Shown: positions 11,242-22,723, counted from the first letter of the stretch. The stretch is DNA of 64,000 bases from Tetragonia tetragonoides (GCA_038025085.1 CM076146.1:11966001-12030000); one strand, 5' to 3'. Made by a program: numbers and translations. The notes: generated from the letters alone by a model not told the origin.

Positions 11242-13506
11242 TTATATCATGCGAACGACCCCCTCATTGACGAGGTCTTGTATCTTGCGTTCCAGGTGCA
11301 CACATTCGTCCGTATGATGTCCCCTTCCTCGGTGATAGATGCAAAAAGAGGTATGGTTCCAGTCCTTACTCTTATTTCCTTGATCTGGATCAGGTGTTGG
11401 CCTAATGGGCCCTAGAATACCTTTCCAAAACAGGTCCTGAAAGATTTGAGATGGGGTTGAAAGGATGGAGGTGTATACACTTTTTGGCATTTGGTTATGG
11501 TACTCTCTCTCGAGATTGGCGATGTTTCTGCAGCTGTATGGTTGAACTTCTATGAGATCTTGAATTCTGTGCTTCAATGCCCAACACTCTTCAGTGTCGT
11601 GACCTCTTCCCATGTGGTAATTGCAAATCTTACATGGGTGCCAGGCGATCCCTGGAGAGACAGGATCGGGGGTTGGTCCCAGTGGTCGTATAATTGTAAT
11701 GCTTATAAGTATCTCAAGAGTGTGAGTCATATGGAGAGGTAGCGGGGAGAAGTTTCTTTTGGTCATATCCCTCATGAATGGGAAGTGACTAAGTGGAAGA
11801 CTAACGCTTGGGTGGAGGATAGATGCGGAATGCGCTTCTACGTCCTCTCTGTCTTTCCTCTTCATCTCGATGTTAGTTACTTGTTCGTCTATTTGTTTTA
11901 GACCAACAGTGATTTCCTTGACCAAATCCTCCAATGATTTCTTGGGAGTGCTTTTGGTTGTGTGAAGGTCATCCTCCTCATCACTATCCCAAATTCCGGC
12001 CACCTCTAGATGGAGGGAGTCAATCTTAAATGGTGGGATGCGATGCCCGATTGGCACAATCAGGCGAGAGGGATCTTTTTCCTCTTCTTCATTTGTAATG
12101 ACGAAAACTGCGCCTAGAGGATTGGTGTTGTTATTTGGAGTGGGAACATTCTTTGGTTTGGGAATAGTCCCATTGTCAAAAGGCTCCTGGATTTTATTCT
12201 TGAGTGTCCAACACTTCTCGCTATCATGCCCTTTTCCTCTATGGAATTTGCAATAAAGATTAGGGTTCCATGACGGGCTCCTCTTTTCGACGCCGGGATC
12301 CGGAGTGGGGCCCACGAAATTGAGGTAGTCATTCTTGACAAGCTTTTGCAAAGCTTTAGCATAGGTCATACCCAATGGGGTGTATTGCCTTTGCGGTTTG
12401 TCGTAGACAGCATTGATTTCATTAACCTTGTTGGAAGAGTTTTCCGAATTGGGGTTCTTCTTGTAGCTTGAGTTATAAGCACCTTTGTTGAAGAAGTCCT
12501 TGTTTTTCTCCTTTTTGAGTGCTTGATCATCCTCTATGAGCAATCCCACACTATTGAGTTGTGCATATGAATTAATTGCTTGGTATTTGAGAGGATTCAA
12601 GTAAGGAGGTTGTAAGTTCTTGATGAGTTTCCGAATTTGCTCTTCCTCGGATGGATGGTCGAACATTTCGGCAACTTTAGTTCTCCATTTCTTGACAAAA
12701 TCAGTGAAGCTTTCATTTTCACCTTGCTTGATTGCTTCCAACTCTCTCATGGTGGTTGGTTGGATGACATTGTCGGTATACCTAGTGAGGAATAAACCGG
12801 ACACTTTGTTCCATTCCTGAACCTGATTGGGCTTGAGCTTGAAAAACCATGCCCTAACAGTGGGGTACAAGGTTTGTGAGAAAAGGTGAATATAGAGGTC
12901 GGGATCTACTCCTCTTAGGCCCATTGCAGTGGTGAAAGCCCTTATGTGATCCTTTGGATCATCGTTCCCTTTGAAGATGGGGACTTCAGGCATAGAGAAC
13001 TTTTGTGGGAGCTTTCCCTTGATGTGAGAGGAGTATCCTTCAGCACTGATCATGTAGTCACTTATGATCTTGTTTTGAGTTAGAGCTAACTCAAGGTTCT
13101 TAATTTGAGCACTTAGCTCTTCTACCTTGTCATCTCGAGGTGGAGGATCATCCTGGTTAAGAGGGTCATCTTCTTTGACCTTGCTCTCTATCCATGTCAC
13201 ACGGTTTCCCATAGTTTCCAGCATTTTCATCATTTCAGTCAACATCTCATCGGTGGTCTTAGGTGGTGGAGGGGGCATATCATCTTCGGCCATTTCAGTC
13301 AACTTAGAACAAGATGGTCGATACGGAGGGGGAGTAACAAATACTGCGTCATGCCTAGCTTTGCTCGAAGGGGGAGATTCCAATACGAGCATCCTAACCA
13401 GACGTTGATTACTATGATCGTGTTCCCAACGTTTTGGACCGACTGTTTCCTTCCCAATCCTGGACAGCGGATAAGACTTAGAAAAGGAAAGACTAACAAG
13501 TTCCAC
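11242..13506 (-). CDS. Tat Gag polyprotein, uninterrupted
   Basis: A 754-residue open frame. A coiled-coil-like N-terminal part (EELSAQIKNLELALTQNK) leads to the retrotransposon-gag domain (FKGNDDPKDHIRAFTTAM, LYPTVRAWFFKL, FVKKWRTKVAEMFD). Three zinc-knuckle-like CHHC motifs follow: CKFHRGKGHDSEKC, YHMGRGHDTEECW and CIYHRGRGHHTDEC. Each is followed by a related LK..IQ helix and preceded by a GPTPDP-type segment. Gag forms the virus-like particle and packages element RNA. It is the longest intact ORF in the window. Three knuckle modules are more than I expect and point to an internal triplication. Confidence 0.88.
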   Translation of the reverse strand: MELVSLSFSKSYPLSRIGKETVGPKRWEHDHSNQRLVRMLVLESPPSSKARHDAVFVTPPPYRPSCSKLTEMAEDDMPPPPPKTTDEMLTEMMKMLETMGNRVTWIESKVKEDDPLNQDDPPPRDDKVEELSAQIKNLELALTQNKIISDYMISAEGYSSHIKGKLPQKFSMPEVPIFKGNDDPKDHIRAFTTAMGLRGVDPDLYIHLFSQTLYPTVRAWFFKLKPNQVQEWNKVSGLFLTRYTDNVIQPTTMRELEAIKQGENESFTDFVKKWRTKVAEMFDHPSEEEQIRKLIKNLQPPYLNPLKYQAINSYAQLNSVGLLIEDDQALKKEKNKDFFNKGAYNSSYKKNPNSENSSNKVNEINAVYDKPQRQYTPLGMTYAKALQKLVKNDYLNFVGPTPDPGVEKRSPSWNPNLYCKFHRGKGHDSEKCWTLKNKIQEPFDNGTIPKPKNVPTPNNNTNPLGAVFVITNEEEEKDPSRLIVPIGHRIPPFKIDSLHLEVAGIWDSDEEDDLHTTKSTPKKSLEDLVKEITVGLKQIDEQVTNIEMKRKDREDVEAHSASILHPSVSLPLSHFPFMRDMTKRNFSPLPLHMTHTLEILISITIIRPLGPTPDPVSPGIAWHPCKICNYHMGRGHDTEECWALKHRIQDLIEVQPYSCRNIANLEREYHNQMPKSVYTSILSTPSQIFQDLFWKGILGPIRPTPDPDQGNKSKDWNHTSFCIYHRGRGHHTDECVHLERKIQDLVNEGVVRMI

Positions 13507-13609
13507 GAAAGAAAAGTTTAAAAGATGGGAAGTTTCTATCTAGGATGTTCTATCAACATAGTTACCCTTGGGGACTAAGTAATGGGTTTAGGTCAAAAGA
13601 TCTCGACTC

Positions 13610-14095
13610 AATATAGGATAAGCAAAAGATATTACCCTCTTGACTAAAAGGAGAGGGGAGAGATATCATCTCGACTCAATATGGGATAAAGCAAAAGATA
13701 TTATACTCTTGACTAAAGGAGAGGGGAGAGATATTATCTCAACTCAATATGGGATAAAGCAAAAGATATTATACTCTTAACTAAAGGAGAGGGGAGAGAT
13801 ATTATCTCGACTCAATATGGGATAAAGCAAAAGATATTATACTCTTGACTAAAAGGAGAGGGGAGAGATATTATCTCGACTCAATATGGGATAAAGCAAA
13901 AGATATTATACTCTTGACTAAAGGGAGAGGGGACAGATATTTTCTCGACGCAATATGGGATAAAGCAAAAGGTATTATACTCTTGACTAAAGGGAGAGGG
14001 GAAAGATATTATCTCGACGGAATATGGGATAAAGCAAAAGATATTATACTCTTGACTAAAAGGAGACGGGAGAGATATTATCGAGATCTTTTGAC
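13610..14095. repeat. Minisatellite in the Tat 5' leader
   Basis: Seven copies of a unit of about 67 bp. Each contains ATGGGATAAAGCAAAAGATA, then TTATACTCTTGACTAAA, then GGAGAGGGGAGAGATATTATC. It lies between PBS and gag. Copies differ at a few bases, and one reads GACAGATATTTTC. The open frames on both strands are products of the repetition. Confidence 0.88.
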
Positions 14096-14813
14096 CTAGA
14101 CTCACTACCTAAATAAAGGCAAAGATTATAGCAACCAAATCTTTCCTAAGGTAACGAGCATCATACAGAACATTCAGGGATATTATTTCCTAAAAATAAA
14201 GATTCTAGACTCGATCTTAAGACAAAATTTGGACTCAAAACAGGAAAAGATCCTAATTTGGGTCTAACCTAATATTCTATGACAACCAAAAGGACTACGC
14301 AAAGATTGCGTTCACATATGGGCAAACAGCAAACAACGCAATATGACATGATTATGCAAATCTAGCATGGACATGGGATTGAGTTTCAACCTAAAACATC
14401 GATTCTAGTTCATGCAATGGGGTAGGCTTAAGGGTTTTGGTCAAAAGGTACTCATGATCAAGAATGTACTACAATCCGCGGGATGCGCGACAATGTGAGG
14501 CATTCTAGTTATCCTACTCATCGAGTGGACGAATGCGTAGGAAGGTACATGAGGTGGGGGGATCCATGTTGCTTGGCAAAGAAGAACCGAGTGGATTCTC
14601 ACCAAGGCACTTCACCACACTCCATTGGCTAAACACTGGTTTGAACTTGTAAAAACAAGCTCGGAAGTCGCGCAAGCGCATGCACATGAATGCAATGAAT
14701 GCAAATTAGTGATGAATGACAAGTCACAAAATAGTAATAAGAACACTCAAGGAAGTGAACCAAGCAAAAATAATTATAATGAATCAATTTTCAAGTTACA
14801 CCCTCTTAATCAT
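14096..14813 (-). other. Tat 5' leader, non-coding
   Basis: This sequence lies between PBS and the leader minisatellite. I see no ORF with recognisable content. Packaging signals would be expected here, but none can be named from sequence. Confidence 0.55.
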
Positions 14814-14832
14814 GTCCCCAGTGAAGTCGCCA
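14814..14832 (-). other. Primer binding site of the Tat element
   Basis: On the minus strand TGGCGACTTCACTGGGGAC starts one base after the LTR end. It differs little from the TGGCGACTCCGCTGGGGAC form known next to Ogre/Tat LTRs and matches the 3' end type of a tRNA with TGG-start PBS. Confidence 0.75.
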
Positions 14833-14833
14833 C

Positions 14834-16437
14834 TGTAGGTTGCCGTATTTTTCTCCCCTCTAATCCGCGTGCCTCACCTTCGGCCCTCCTTTCGGGGAGT
14901 CGGATTTTCCGGACAGCCTTGGAGAGCGCATTGGGTGATCGAATTTCGTGAATATTTTAGTGTATATGCACATAGAGATTTTTGTACCAAGGACATGATT
15001 AAGATTGTCGAAAGTCGCCACCAAATTTTGAGGTAATTTGGAAACCTTGGAGATCAAGTCGATAGTCTAGAAAGACGTCAAATCAACTCCTGTGCACCCC
15101 AATCCCTATTGGGGAAATTGACTTTATTAATGAGTTCGGGGGCGTAGGTACGAGCTAGGAAGGTGTTAGGCACCCAACTCGCCCGTTAACAACAACGGCC
15201 TTTACTAATCGATTCAATATAATTATTAATGCTACGGTTCCAAACAGGGTTCAGTTTGTCCAAATTCCTAGTTTTAACTAATGAGTTTCAACAAGCATTA
15301 TTAATGTGACCACTTTTAACAATTTATCAAGTTACATGCTTTTTATTGCTAGAAAACGATAAATATGCTAAAAACCTGCGAGTTAGAAGGCAAACAAGGT
15401 AATTCATCGACCAATTCACAAGCAAAGCATAATTCAATATAAAGCAATAAATAATAAATATGCATTCATTCATCCATTCATTAGGCTTAATACAAGCCCT
15501 ATTGCCCAAAACGCGCCATGCATGTACATATCACATAAACCAAATTTGTTAGTAATAACAAGCAATATAAAATTTATTGAAAACCCTCAGGTTGGAGTAC
15601 CTGGATGCTCACAATGAACTTATTGGGTTGTATTGCTTGAATTCATGCTCTTGATGAAGTATGAAGGTTTTTTTTTTGTTGTGCTAGGGCTAATCCTAAA
15701 GAAGGAGTAGAATCAGAATTTAGGGTTTGTAATATGAGAGAGAAACTGCCAACCAAAAGACCAACCTTTCAGAGAGAATGTCCAACCTCTTACAGAGAAT
15801 CTCCAACCTCTTCAACTGAACCCTAAGGTTTGCTTATATAGAAGAGGGGGAGCTGCTAGGGTTTCGCACGGAAATCGAATGGGCCTCGAATTTTGCCGTC
15901 CGCGAGAAAGAGTCCAGGCGGCCAAACTGTTAGGCCGAGCGGCCAAACTGTTAGGCCGAGCGGCCAAATTGGCAGGCCAAGCGGCTTAGCCGCAAGGCAA
16001 GCGGTCCAACCGCTTGGCCTAGCGGCACAGCCGCTTGTCCTAGCGGCCACCGCTTGAGCCCAAGCGTGGCCGCTTGGACCTGGTGCGGTGTGCCTGCATA
16101 GGCGCCTGGCATGATTTTCGTGCGGGGGAGGCTCTTCCGAGGGGGTCCACGCGGGATTGACTGAGCTCCCTTGTTTGACCGAGGGTTGACTCATGGGTTT
16201 GGGTTCCCTTTCGGTCCCTTAGGTTAAAAGAGGACTATCTCTCAGTTTTGGACTCCAATTGAATTGAGTCCAACTGGTTTGGATCACCTATACAAAAGGC
16301 TTCCATTGGCTAATTCAAATGAACTGGGCTAATCATCAGAGCAATTATTCTCACAACCCAAGTTCGAGCAAAATCCAATCCTTTCATCATCTGGTTTTTA
16401 CGGGGACTTATTATAGACACAAATTTTGGTGTCTACA
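14834..16437 (-). repeat. 5' LTR of the Tat element, complete
   Basis: The LTR is 1604 bp and runs in element orientation from TGTAGACACC (16437) to CAACCTACA (14834). It is bounded by TG...CA and followed by the PBS. U3 carries a GCGG/CCGC array (15905-16085), then a minus-strand TATATAAGC box at about 15834-15842. The right copy of the target duplication would be CGGCG (16438-16442), but the left copy is not in the window. Confidence 0.88.
15834..16085 (-). promoter_or_regulatory. LTR U3 promoter: GCGG/CCGC array and TATA box
   Basis: The array holds repeated GGCCAAACTGTTAGGCCGA and AGCGGNNNNGCCGCTTG-type units. On the minus strand a TATATAAGC box follows about 65 bases later. Both antisense genes have the same architecture upstream. 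Confidence 0.65.
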
Positions 16438-16792
16438 CGGCGCTGTCAGCTGGATGTCGTCATAATGACGACATCCAGTCTATTTTTATTTTCCGGAGGA
16501 ATTTTAGTTTTCCAAAAAATATGAAAAGACCGTTTTACCCTTGGACGGTAAAAGACGGTTCTACCCCTAAATCGCAACTTGGCGACCGGGAGTCGGAAAG
16601 AGGCATGAGAGGTGTCGTCGGAAAACTCTTGAACGGGGCTTTTGAATGGGATTGGAATAAAGGAGTGTTTAGAGGAAAACCTGAGACCTTATCTTAACTA
16701 TTAAAGCAAAAATAGCGTTCAAGTTTATAAATTACTCCTTTCATCATCGGGTTTTTGCGGAGAAATCTGATGGCGCTTTTTTGGCGTCTACA
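16438..16792 (-). repeat. Fragment of a related Tat LTR
   Basis: The right end, with CCTTTCATCATCGGGTTTTT and GGCGTCTACA, closely resembles the end of the neighbouring LTR (CCTTTCATCATCTGG..., GGTGTCTACA), but the rest differs. It therefore belongs to another family of the group, in the same orientation. The full Tat element abuts it and may have inserted into it. Confidence 0.6.
16450..16478. repeat. Perfect 14-bp inverted repeat
   Basis: CTGGATGTCGTCAT and its exact complement are separated by one A. It lies 12 bases from the junction of the two LTRs and could form a cruciform or hairpin. Confidence 0.9.
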
Positions 16793-18455
16793 TGTCCTCC
16801 TTTTAGGTGCTTCAGAATGAGAAGATCCAGAAGAAGCATCAGCACCAACACCATTATCTTTAAGATGATTGATCTGTTTAAGGAGGGAATTTTTTGATTG
16901 CATGGAGTAGAAGGAACCATTAGGAGTCACAACATCAAAATTATCCTCCAACAGATCATCATTCACCCCAAATCAAGGCATGAGCAACATTGAGTCAGTC
17001 TTAGCTCTCACCAGAGAGAGAGCTAGACTATCATCAAGCTGCATAAATGTGTTGGCTAGGGTAATCTTAGAGGGAAAAACAGATTGCAGAGGCTTGACAA
17101 TCTACCCATTACTCTTGGAAAGGCTCAGTTGACCATAAGAACGATGATGAGCAGACAGTACCATAGCTGAGGAGGGACCTGAGGCAGATGCATTCAGCAT
17201 GCCCCTCTCATCATCAGAGAGCCTACCTAGATCCACCAAAGGGACAACACCATCAGAAACATTAGCATCCACCACCCCAGTAGGCCACACCATGAGGCCT
17301 TTGCCTTTACCCACAATTTTACCTGTATTGCTCTTGCAAAATCTAGCTGAACCCATAAAAATTCTTGAAAATGATAGTGCTAACATTGTTGCTACCATTG
17401 ACTGAACCAACACCACCAGTTGCAACAGGTTTTTTGTGAGCATTAATGTTTTAAAGGCTTTCATTAGTATGAGCAAATTTGGGTAAAAATCTCTTAAGGA
17501 CAGGAGAATTAACATTTTTAGCCTTATGGTGCACATCAGTCCATACATTGGCTTTAGCAGCAACTTCAGCAGCCACAACATCAGCAATAGACTTCTCAAT
17601 GAGCTGTTGGTGCTCAAAGGAGTGGTAGAGCACCATCTCACTGACCCTAGAGTTTTTAGAATTGATAGGATACACAACCAACTTATGATCACTTGAACCA
17701 CAACAGATACAACCCTCAAAAAAGCTTTAATACCATACAGAAAACCATTGGGTTCTAGCCTTCCTAAGAATCTTAGCAAATGTCTTTAAAGGCTTAGACA
17801 CATCAGCATTAACACACATTCGAGCAAACCTCAAACCCTTCTTGGGAGAGGAAAAATTCTCATACTTTACAAAGGTCCCAAGTTCATTGATTTTAAAAAA
17901 AACCATAACAGCCTTGAGACTTAATAACTCAACAGGGTAATGAGGGATTCTAATCCAGAAATCAGCCGTGGACAATTTCTTAGTGACCGGATTAAAATTA
18001 TCCTCCCAAGGAATTAAAACAATGAGTTGGTTGGCAACATGGTAGGGTCTTTCTCTCCAAACAGCAAGTCTATCTTGAATGCTAGATAAATTAAACATGA
18101 ACCAACCACTACCAAGGTCATGGTAGTGAACCCCCTCCTTAACAAATTTCCAATCTTTTTAAGTTTTAGTCATAATGGCATTAAAATCCCCATTCTTCCC
18201 TAACATGGTACCCAACAAGCTATTACCATAAAAAGCTTTCATATCCTCAACAACTTCTGGAATATTCTCCATAACAAAACCATCATGCAAAGAAGCAGAC
18301 AAAAAATCAAACTTGGCATTATGAATACTCGACTCAGCATCAAAGGTATTGGAATCATCAAAATTGACTTTTTCAGTTTCAGAAGTAATATTCATGGGGT
18401 TTTCCAAGAATGGAGCACCCTCCATTACTACAGTTCTGAAACTCTTAGAAGACAT
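16793..18455 (-). pseudogene. LINE-type ORF1-like gene (DUF4283, degraded CCHC)
   Basis: Minus-strand fragments read in order. The segment 18455-18159 starts MSSKSFRTVVMEGAPF and ends in a stop before KDWKFV. The frame 18098-17727 has the DUF4283-type core (DRLAVWRERPYHVANQLIVL, ADFWIRIPHYPVEL). A frame change follows, then a zinc-knuckle remnant CICCGSSDHK whose last Cys is replaced by Tyr (about 17690). The C-terminal frames run down to about 16820. DUF4283 with CCHC_4 is typical of plant LINE ORF1 and of derived host proteins. No reverse transcriptase is found, so the class is inferred. The 3' side is cut at the LTR fragment. Confidence 0.55.
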
Positions 18456-19410
18456 TAAAAGAAAATTCAGTAAACAAGCACAAGTACTCAGAGATAAATA
18501 TCTAGAGAGAGAGGGATAATGAGCAAGAAAATACTTAAGGAGCTTATTGCTTAAATAGTCATGAGGCATACTTGATGAGCAAGGAAAACCCAAAGGATAA
18601 CACATGCTTACGAGCAATGGATAAGACCGGCTTGGGAGCCTAGCAGGCTGACCAGCTAGTGGCTCAAGTCTAGAACACCCAATTATCGATTCCATTCACT
18701 TTCATATGGGATGGAGAGTTGTTGGTTGAACCAACAGTGGCAAGAATAGTGGATTCATTAAATGCTCCAGCTGAAAAAGGACGGGCTTCTAAAATAAAAC
18801 GGGCTTCTAAACTAAAATAGTACCAAGAACACCTCAAAGTACTGACCATGTCCCCCGAAAACAGGGATTGTAGCCACCACAAATATCCAGTTGCATGTCC
18901 CCAGAAAGGATGGGATGAGCGCAAACCACGCATAACAAATATTTGCAAGACCAGAGACTAAAGATTAACACTCTCTTACACCAAAGAGCAGAAAAGAGAA
19001 GCCCAATTTGAGTGGGGTAAGGATATAGATCTTCGAAACGGGTCTGAGTACCAAAGTTAGGGTTATCCCCAATTGAAGAAATTTGCTGAGAAAGGATGAA
19101 TATCAACCATCTCTTGCGTCTTCCCCAAAAATTAGAAAAGAAATGAAACAACAGATTACCTTGGATCTTTAATAAGAAATTAGGGTTCGACACAAAGCCC
19201 TTAATTTCCGCAAAACAACAGAGAAAAGGTACTTGGTTATAAGCTCGAGATTTTTGAGATGACAATTTGTGAAAGCAATATTGTGATTGATATTGGGGTT
19301 AGCTGTAGTCTGATGGAAATTTTGACGCTGTGAGATCGGTTTATCGGGAGGCTTGAGGCGTTTTGGTTGCTCTTTTTGCTCTTTCTCTCTCTTGAGTTTC
19401 TCTCTCATGC
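18456..19410 (-). other. Upstream part of the LINE-like unit
   Basis: Sequence upstream (minus sense) of the DUF4283 ORF, possibly its 5' untranslated region. The small open frames do not resemble known proteins, and no other element boundary is visible. Confidence 0.4.
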
Positions 19411-19942
19411 TTTTACTTCCTGCTCTACATGATTCAAAGAAACCTCACTGTAGGGCTAAGCAAGGTGAACTTATTGCTTTTACCTTTTAAGCTGTATTTT
19501 TCTTCTAAAAATAAAATAATAATAATTTGTTAGTTCATCACACACACTCTTCTCTTTTATCATAGCGTGTCACATTTTCTCTCTCCTCTGGTATGTTTTC
19601 CTTTTATCTATATTGCCGAAACTTCAGATTAATTAAAATGATAATAAAATAAAATTGTCATTTAATTGAAACATAATTTTCAAATAATATAATAATCGTT
19701 AATATACTTAAATTTATCGATACTATATTAATTAACATAAATTTAATTGACACTAATATTTAATTCTCATTAATTTTTAGCATTTATTATATAGATCATT
19801 AATCACTAAAAAGTGTATATTTCCATGACAATTAGTAAAAGGAAATAAAATATAGATTTATAATTAGAACATTAATTATTAAAACATTGATTGCATCATC
19901 ATTAAATTACATCAAAATATGAAGATGATTAAAAATGGTACA
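19411..19942. other. AT-rich flank, no gene seen
   Basis: Strongly AT-rich DNA without recognisable repeat or ORF. The last five bases, GTACA (19938-19942), may be the left target duplication of element A (right copy GTAGA, 44404-44408, one mismatch). Confidence 0.6.
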
Positions 19943-22530
19943 TGTGATACCCAAATATTTTCTATAATTATTATATTGATTTATAAATAATTTATAAATA
20001 GTTTTGGAGATTAAATCGTAATTATATTCAAGGAATCGATTTATTCAATTAAACCCATAATAATATTAATTATTATTATTTGATTTTCATAAATTGCCTT
20101 TATTAATTTTTAGGAGTTCAATTAAAATGTCTTTTATATGAATAAGAATTATTCATATTGTTTTAATTAGTTTTTATTAGCTATTTAAATTAGAATCATA
20201 TTAAATAAATTTCTAAACCTAGTAGTATTTGACTTGGATTGAATGAGGGCCTATATAAAGAAAAAGAGGAGGCAGTTAATCAGTTTTCACAACTGATCAA
20301 AACCTCACTCACATTCTCTCTCCTCCTCTCTCAAACCCGTGACACATACACTCTCTCTCCCTCTCACCCTCATCGTCTCTCTCTCTCTCTCTTCCCTGCT
20401 CACCGGCCACCAACGGAAGGCCCTTCGCCGACGGTAATTCGCCACCCTTCTCCCTCTCTTTCTTATTCTTTCTCTTTCTTTCCCTTTCTCTCTTTCTTTC
20501 ACGTTTGCTCCCCCTCCCCTATTTTGGTCGTCGCGCAGCCGCGAGCCACCACGGCGCCACCAGGTCGTGCCTGGGGTGGTCGCCGGTGATGGCCCAAGGC
20601 CCACAAGGTGGCCCTGCTCTCTCTATTCTCTTCTCTCTCTCGCATTCTCCTTCTCTCTCTCTCGTTCACTCTTTCTCTCTCCTCGCCTCGCCGGAGCTCC
20701 GGTGACCACCCGGAGTGGGTGGTGGTGCTGGTCATGGGTCGGGTTATGGGTCCCATGCATGGGTACCCGTGACCTAGATCGAGTTTTGAAGTTAGGGTTT
20801 TGTCTTTATTATATTTTTCGTAATTATTAATTCGATTTTCAGTATTTTTGGTTTTTTTTTATTTTTCTGTAATCATTCGCAATCGGAATTCGTATTTGCA
20901 AAAGCCTAGATTGGTTGAAATAAATCAAGGAATTTAATTAAATTATCAGATCAATATTTCGTTACTATTTGTATTTTTGTATTTCATTAATAATGTATGG
21001 AAATTTTTTTTAATTAGGACCTAACGAGCAAGCGTGATAATCGTCGATTTTTGGAGCATACTTACTGCTTGGTAGCGTTATAGTTGGTAAGCGCTCATGC
21101 CTACTTTCTTCCAAAGCCCTATCAAAACTATTTCTATGTATTATGTGCTGATTGAGAATTTGTTGTGAATTTACGATGCAAAGCATGATTAAATTATATC
21201 ATCGTTATTATGAAAATTATTAAGCATGTTTACCGCTCTAGTTATAAATTATAATCAGCATGTTAATGTTATCATGTTTTGGGAATTAATTAGTCCATAT
21301 GATGATTATTGGATAATTATTGAATGGTGAAGTACTAGTATTAATATGCTATTAAATAATTGCTAATTGGTATAGGTATTATTGAGTGTTGGTGAGCACC
21401 TATCTATTATCGTTGAATGTCTTGGATGGTTTGTGAATTTGTGGATATCATATTACCCTGTCAAAGTGCTGCCGAAATTGTGCTAGACATTGTTTGTCAT
21501 CATTATTGGATTATCATCGTTATTGAATTAAAGCATGTTTAATGCTCATCGTATCGAATTATCATTATCGTCGTTATTTACTATTCATTGTCAAAAGCAC
21601 TATGTACACCAATGCAAATTATGTGAATTGAATAAATGAGAGTAAGACTCCTAATGGATCCCTAGGAGTAGTCGAGCAATCGGGATTGCACTTAATAGTG
21701 TAGTTCAAGGGATGGGTGATTCCCAAGTTACTTTTGAACACCTCGTAGTGTGTCTGGGATGGATCATTCCCCATTTATAATGTCCTCTAGGCTCGTGTAA
21801 TTTTACTAGAGGTAGTGTGCACACTAGAGTCATTAAGTCCATGGCGTGATTGTATCTTTGATGAACAGTATGGGTAATCGCTGTTCTGTTCGCTCTGTTA
21901 CATCTCTCTAATCAAAACGGATTCTCTATGTCGTATTTTGTATGATCACTATGCAAGAATTGCATATAAAAGAATGTCGTAATGCGTATGCTTGATTATA
22001 TGCTTATGTGCGTATGCAAATGAATTTCACTGATTCTTCTAAAACCTCAGGTAAGGTTTGGAAAATGTTTTTTACTGGATACAGATGACATTTATTCAGT
22101 TTATCTGATTTTTGTTTCTTTTCTTTTCTTCTGTATTTTTGTTTCCGTCACAGAAACAAAAGTGCAGGTTTAGTTGATTGAGGACGTACAGCTTGAAGAT
22201 AGAGTTGGCGTCGGGTTTTTAGAACTCTTTCAGTTCAGTTTAGATCGTTGGCATTTTTATTGGATTTAGCCCTTGAAGGCAAGTTGTAATAAATTGGTTT
22301 AGTGGTTTTAGCTCACTAAATAGACAACTTTGATATTAACTGTTTTAGATTGTTTAGTTTCCTTAAAAGCTCCTTTTGATGCCTAGTCTTTCTTTATGCT
22401 TAGCATTTACTCCCTAGTGATAAAGGTTGTAGTAGCACTACCCCGGGTTTGGGACGGTTCAGCGGTGTCGAGTCGCGCACAGCGACGTCGATAGCTCCCT
22501 GGTAATCGTTGCAAATTCGGGGGTGTTACA
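19943..22530 (+). repeat. 5' LTR of element A
   Basis: 2588 bp, bounded by TG and CA. It contains a TATATAAA box (20252-20259), then a CT-rich and later GC-rich stretch (20280-20760), then an AT-rich body. Alignment to 28269-30084 plus 43599-44403 is continuous but with many substitutions, so the insertion is not young. Confidence 0.88.
20252..20259 (+). promoter_or_regulatory. TATA box of LTR A
   Basis: TATATAAA is followed by a (CT)-rich leader. The equivalent lies at 28583-28590 in the 3' LTR and at 52930-52936 (TATATAA) in LTR B. Confidence 0.65.
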
Positions 22531-22532
22531 AA

Positions 22533-22544
22533 TGGTATCAGAGC
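22533..22544 (+). other. Primer binding site of element A
   Basis: TGGTATCAGAGC, complementary to the 3' end of initiator tRNA-Met, starts two bases after the LTR end. It is the usual PBS of chromoviruses. Confidence 0.9.
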
Positions 22545-22723
22545 CCTAGGTTTAAAAAGGTTTCTTAGGATTAATTAATGAACTAATAAATATTAGTTTT
22601 ATTTTGGGAAAAATAAAATATAATTAAAGCCGTCAAGCGTAGTAGTCTTAGAAGATAGGAATTATTTGAAATCACTTTGCTTGTGATTTATAAAGTTCTT
22701 ATTATTTAATTTTCTACCTGTAG

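Larger units (their letters stand above)
1..16437 (-). mobile_element. Tat-lineage Ty3/gypsy LTR retrotransposon with antisense genes
   Basis: Read on the minus strand the order is LTR (14834-16437), PBS, minisatellite leader, gag, RT, double RNase H, integrase, then a long 3' region with two plus-strand genes and a second minisatellite, PPT, and a 3' LTR cut by the window start. Positions 1-256 and 16182-16437 align base for base with few changes, which identifies them as LTR copies. The RT motif YVDDMI, the second archaeal-type RNase H and the antisense ORFs between pol and the 3' LTR are known traits of the Tat group (Ogre/Retand type). RT and integrase are interrupted, so the copy is probably not autonomous. 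The target duplication cannot be checked because the left end is outside the window. Confidence 0.9.

Noticed and set aside
13610..14095. Long open frames on both strands with repeated peptide RGERYYLD
   Set aside because: They come from a 67-bp minisatellite whose copies keep frame by chance. No start context or family match.
20239..20830. Open frames of Ser/Leu/Pro- or Arg/Glu-rich peptides in the LTRs (also near 28630-29100, 40190-40780, 42775-43300, 53000-53510)
   Set aside because: Low-complexity translations of CT-rich LTR leader; different frames and strands are open in each copy.
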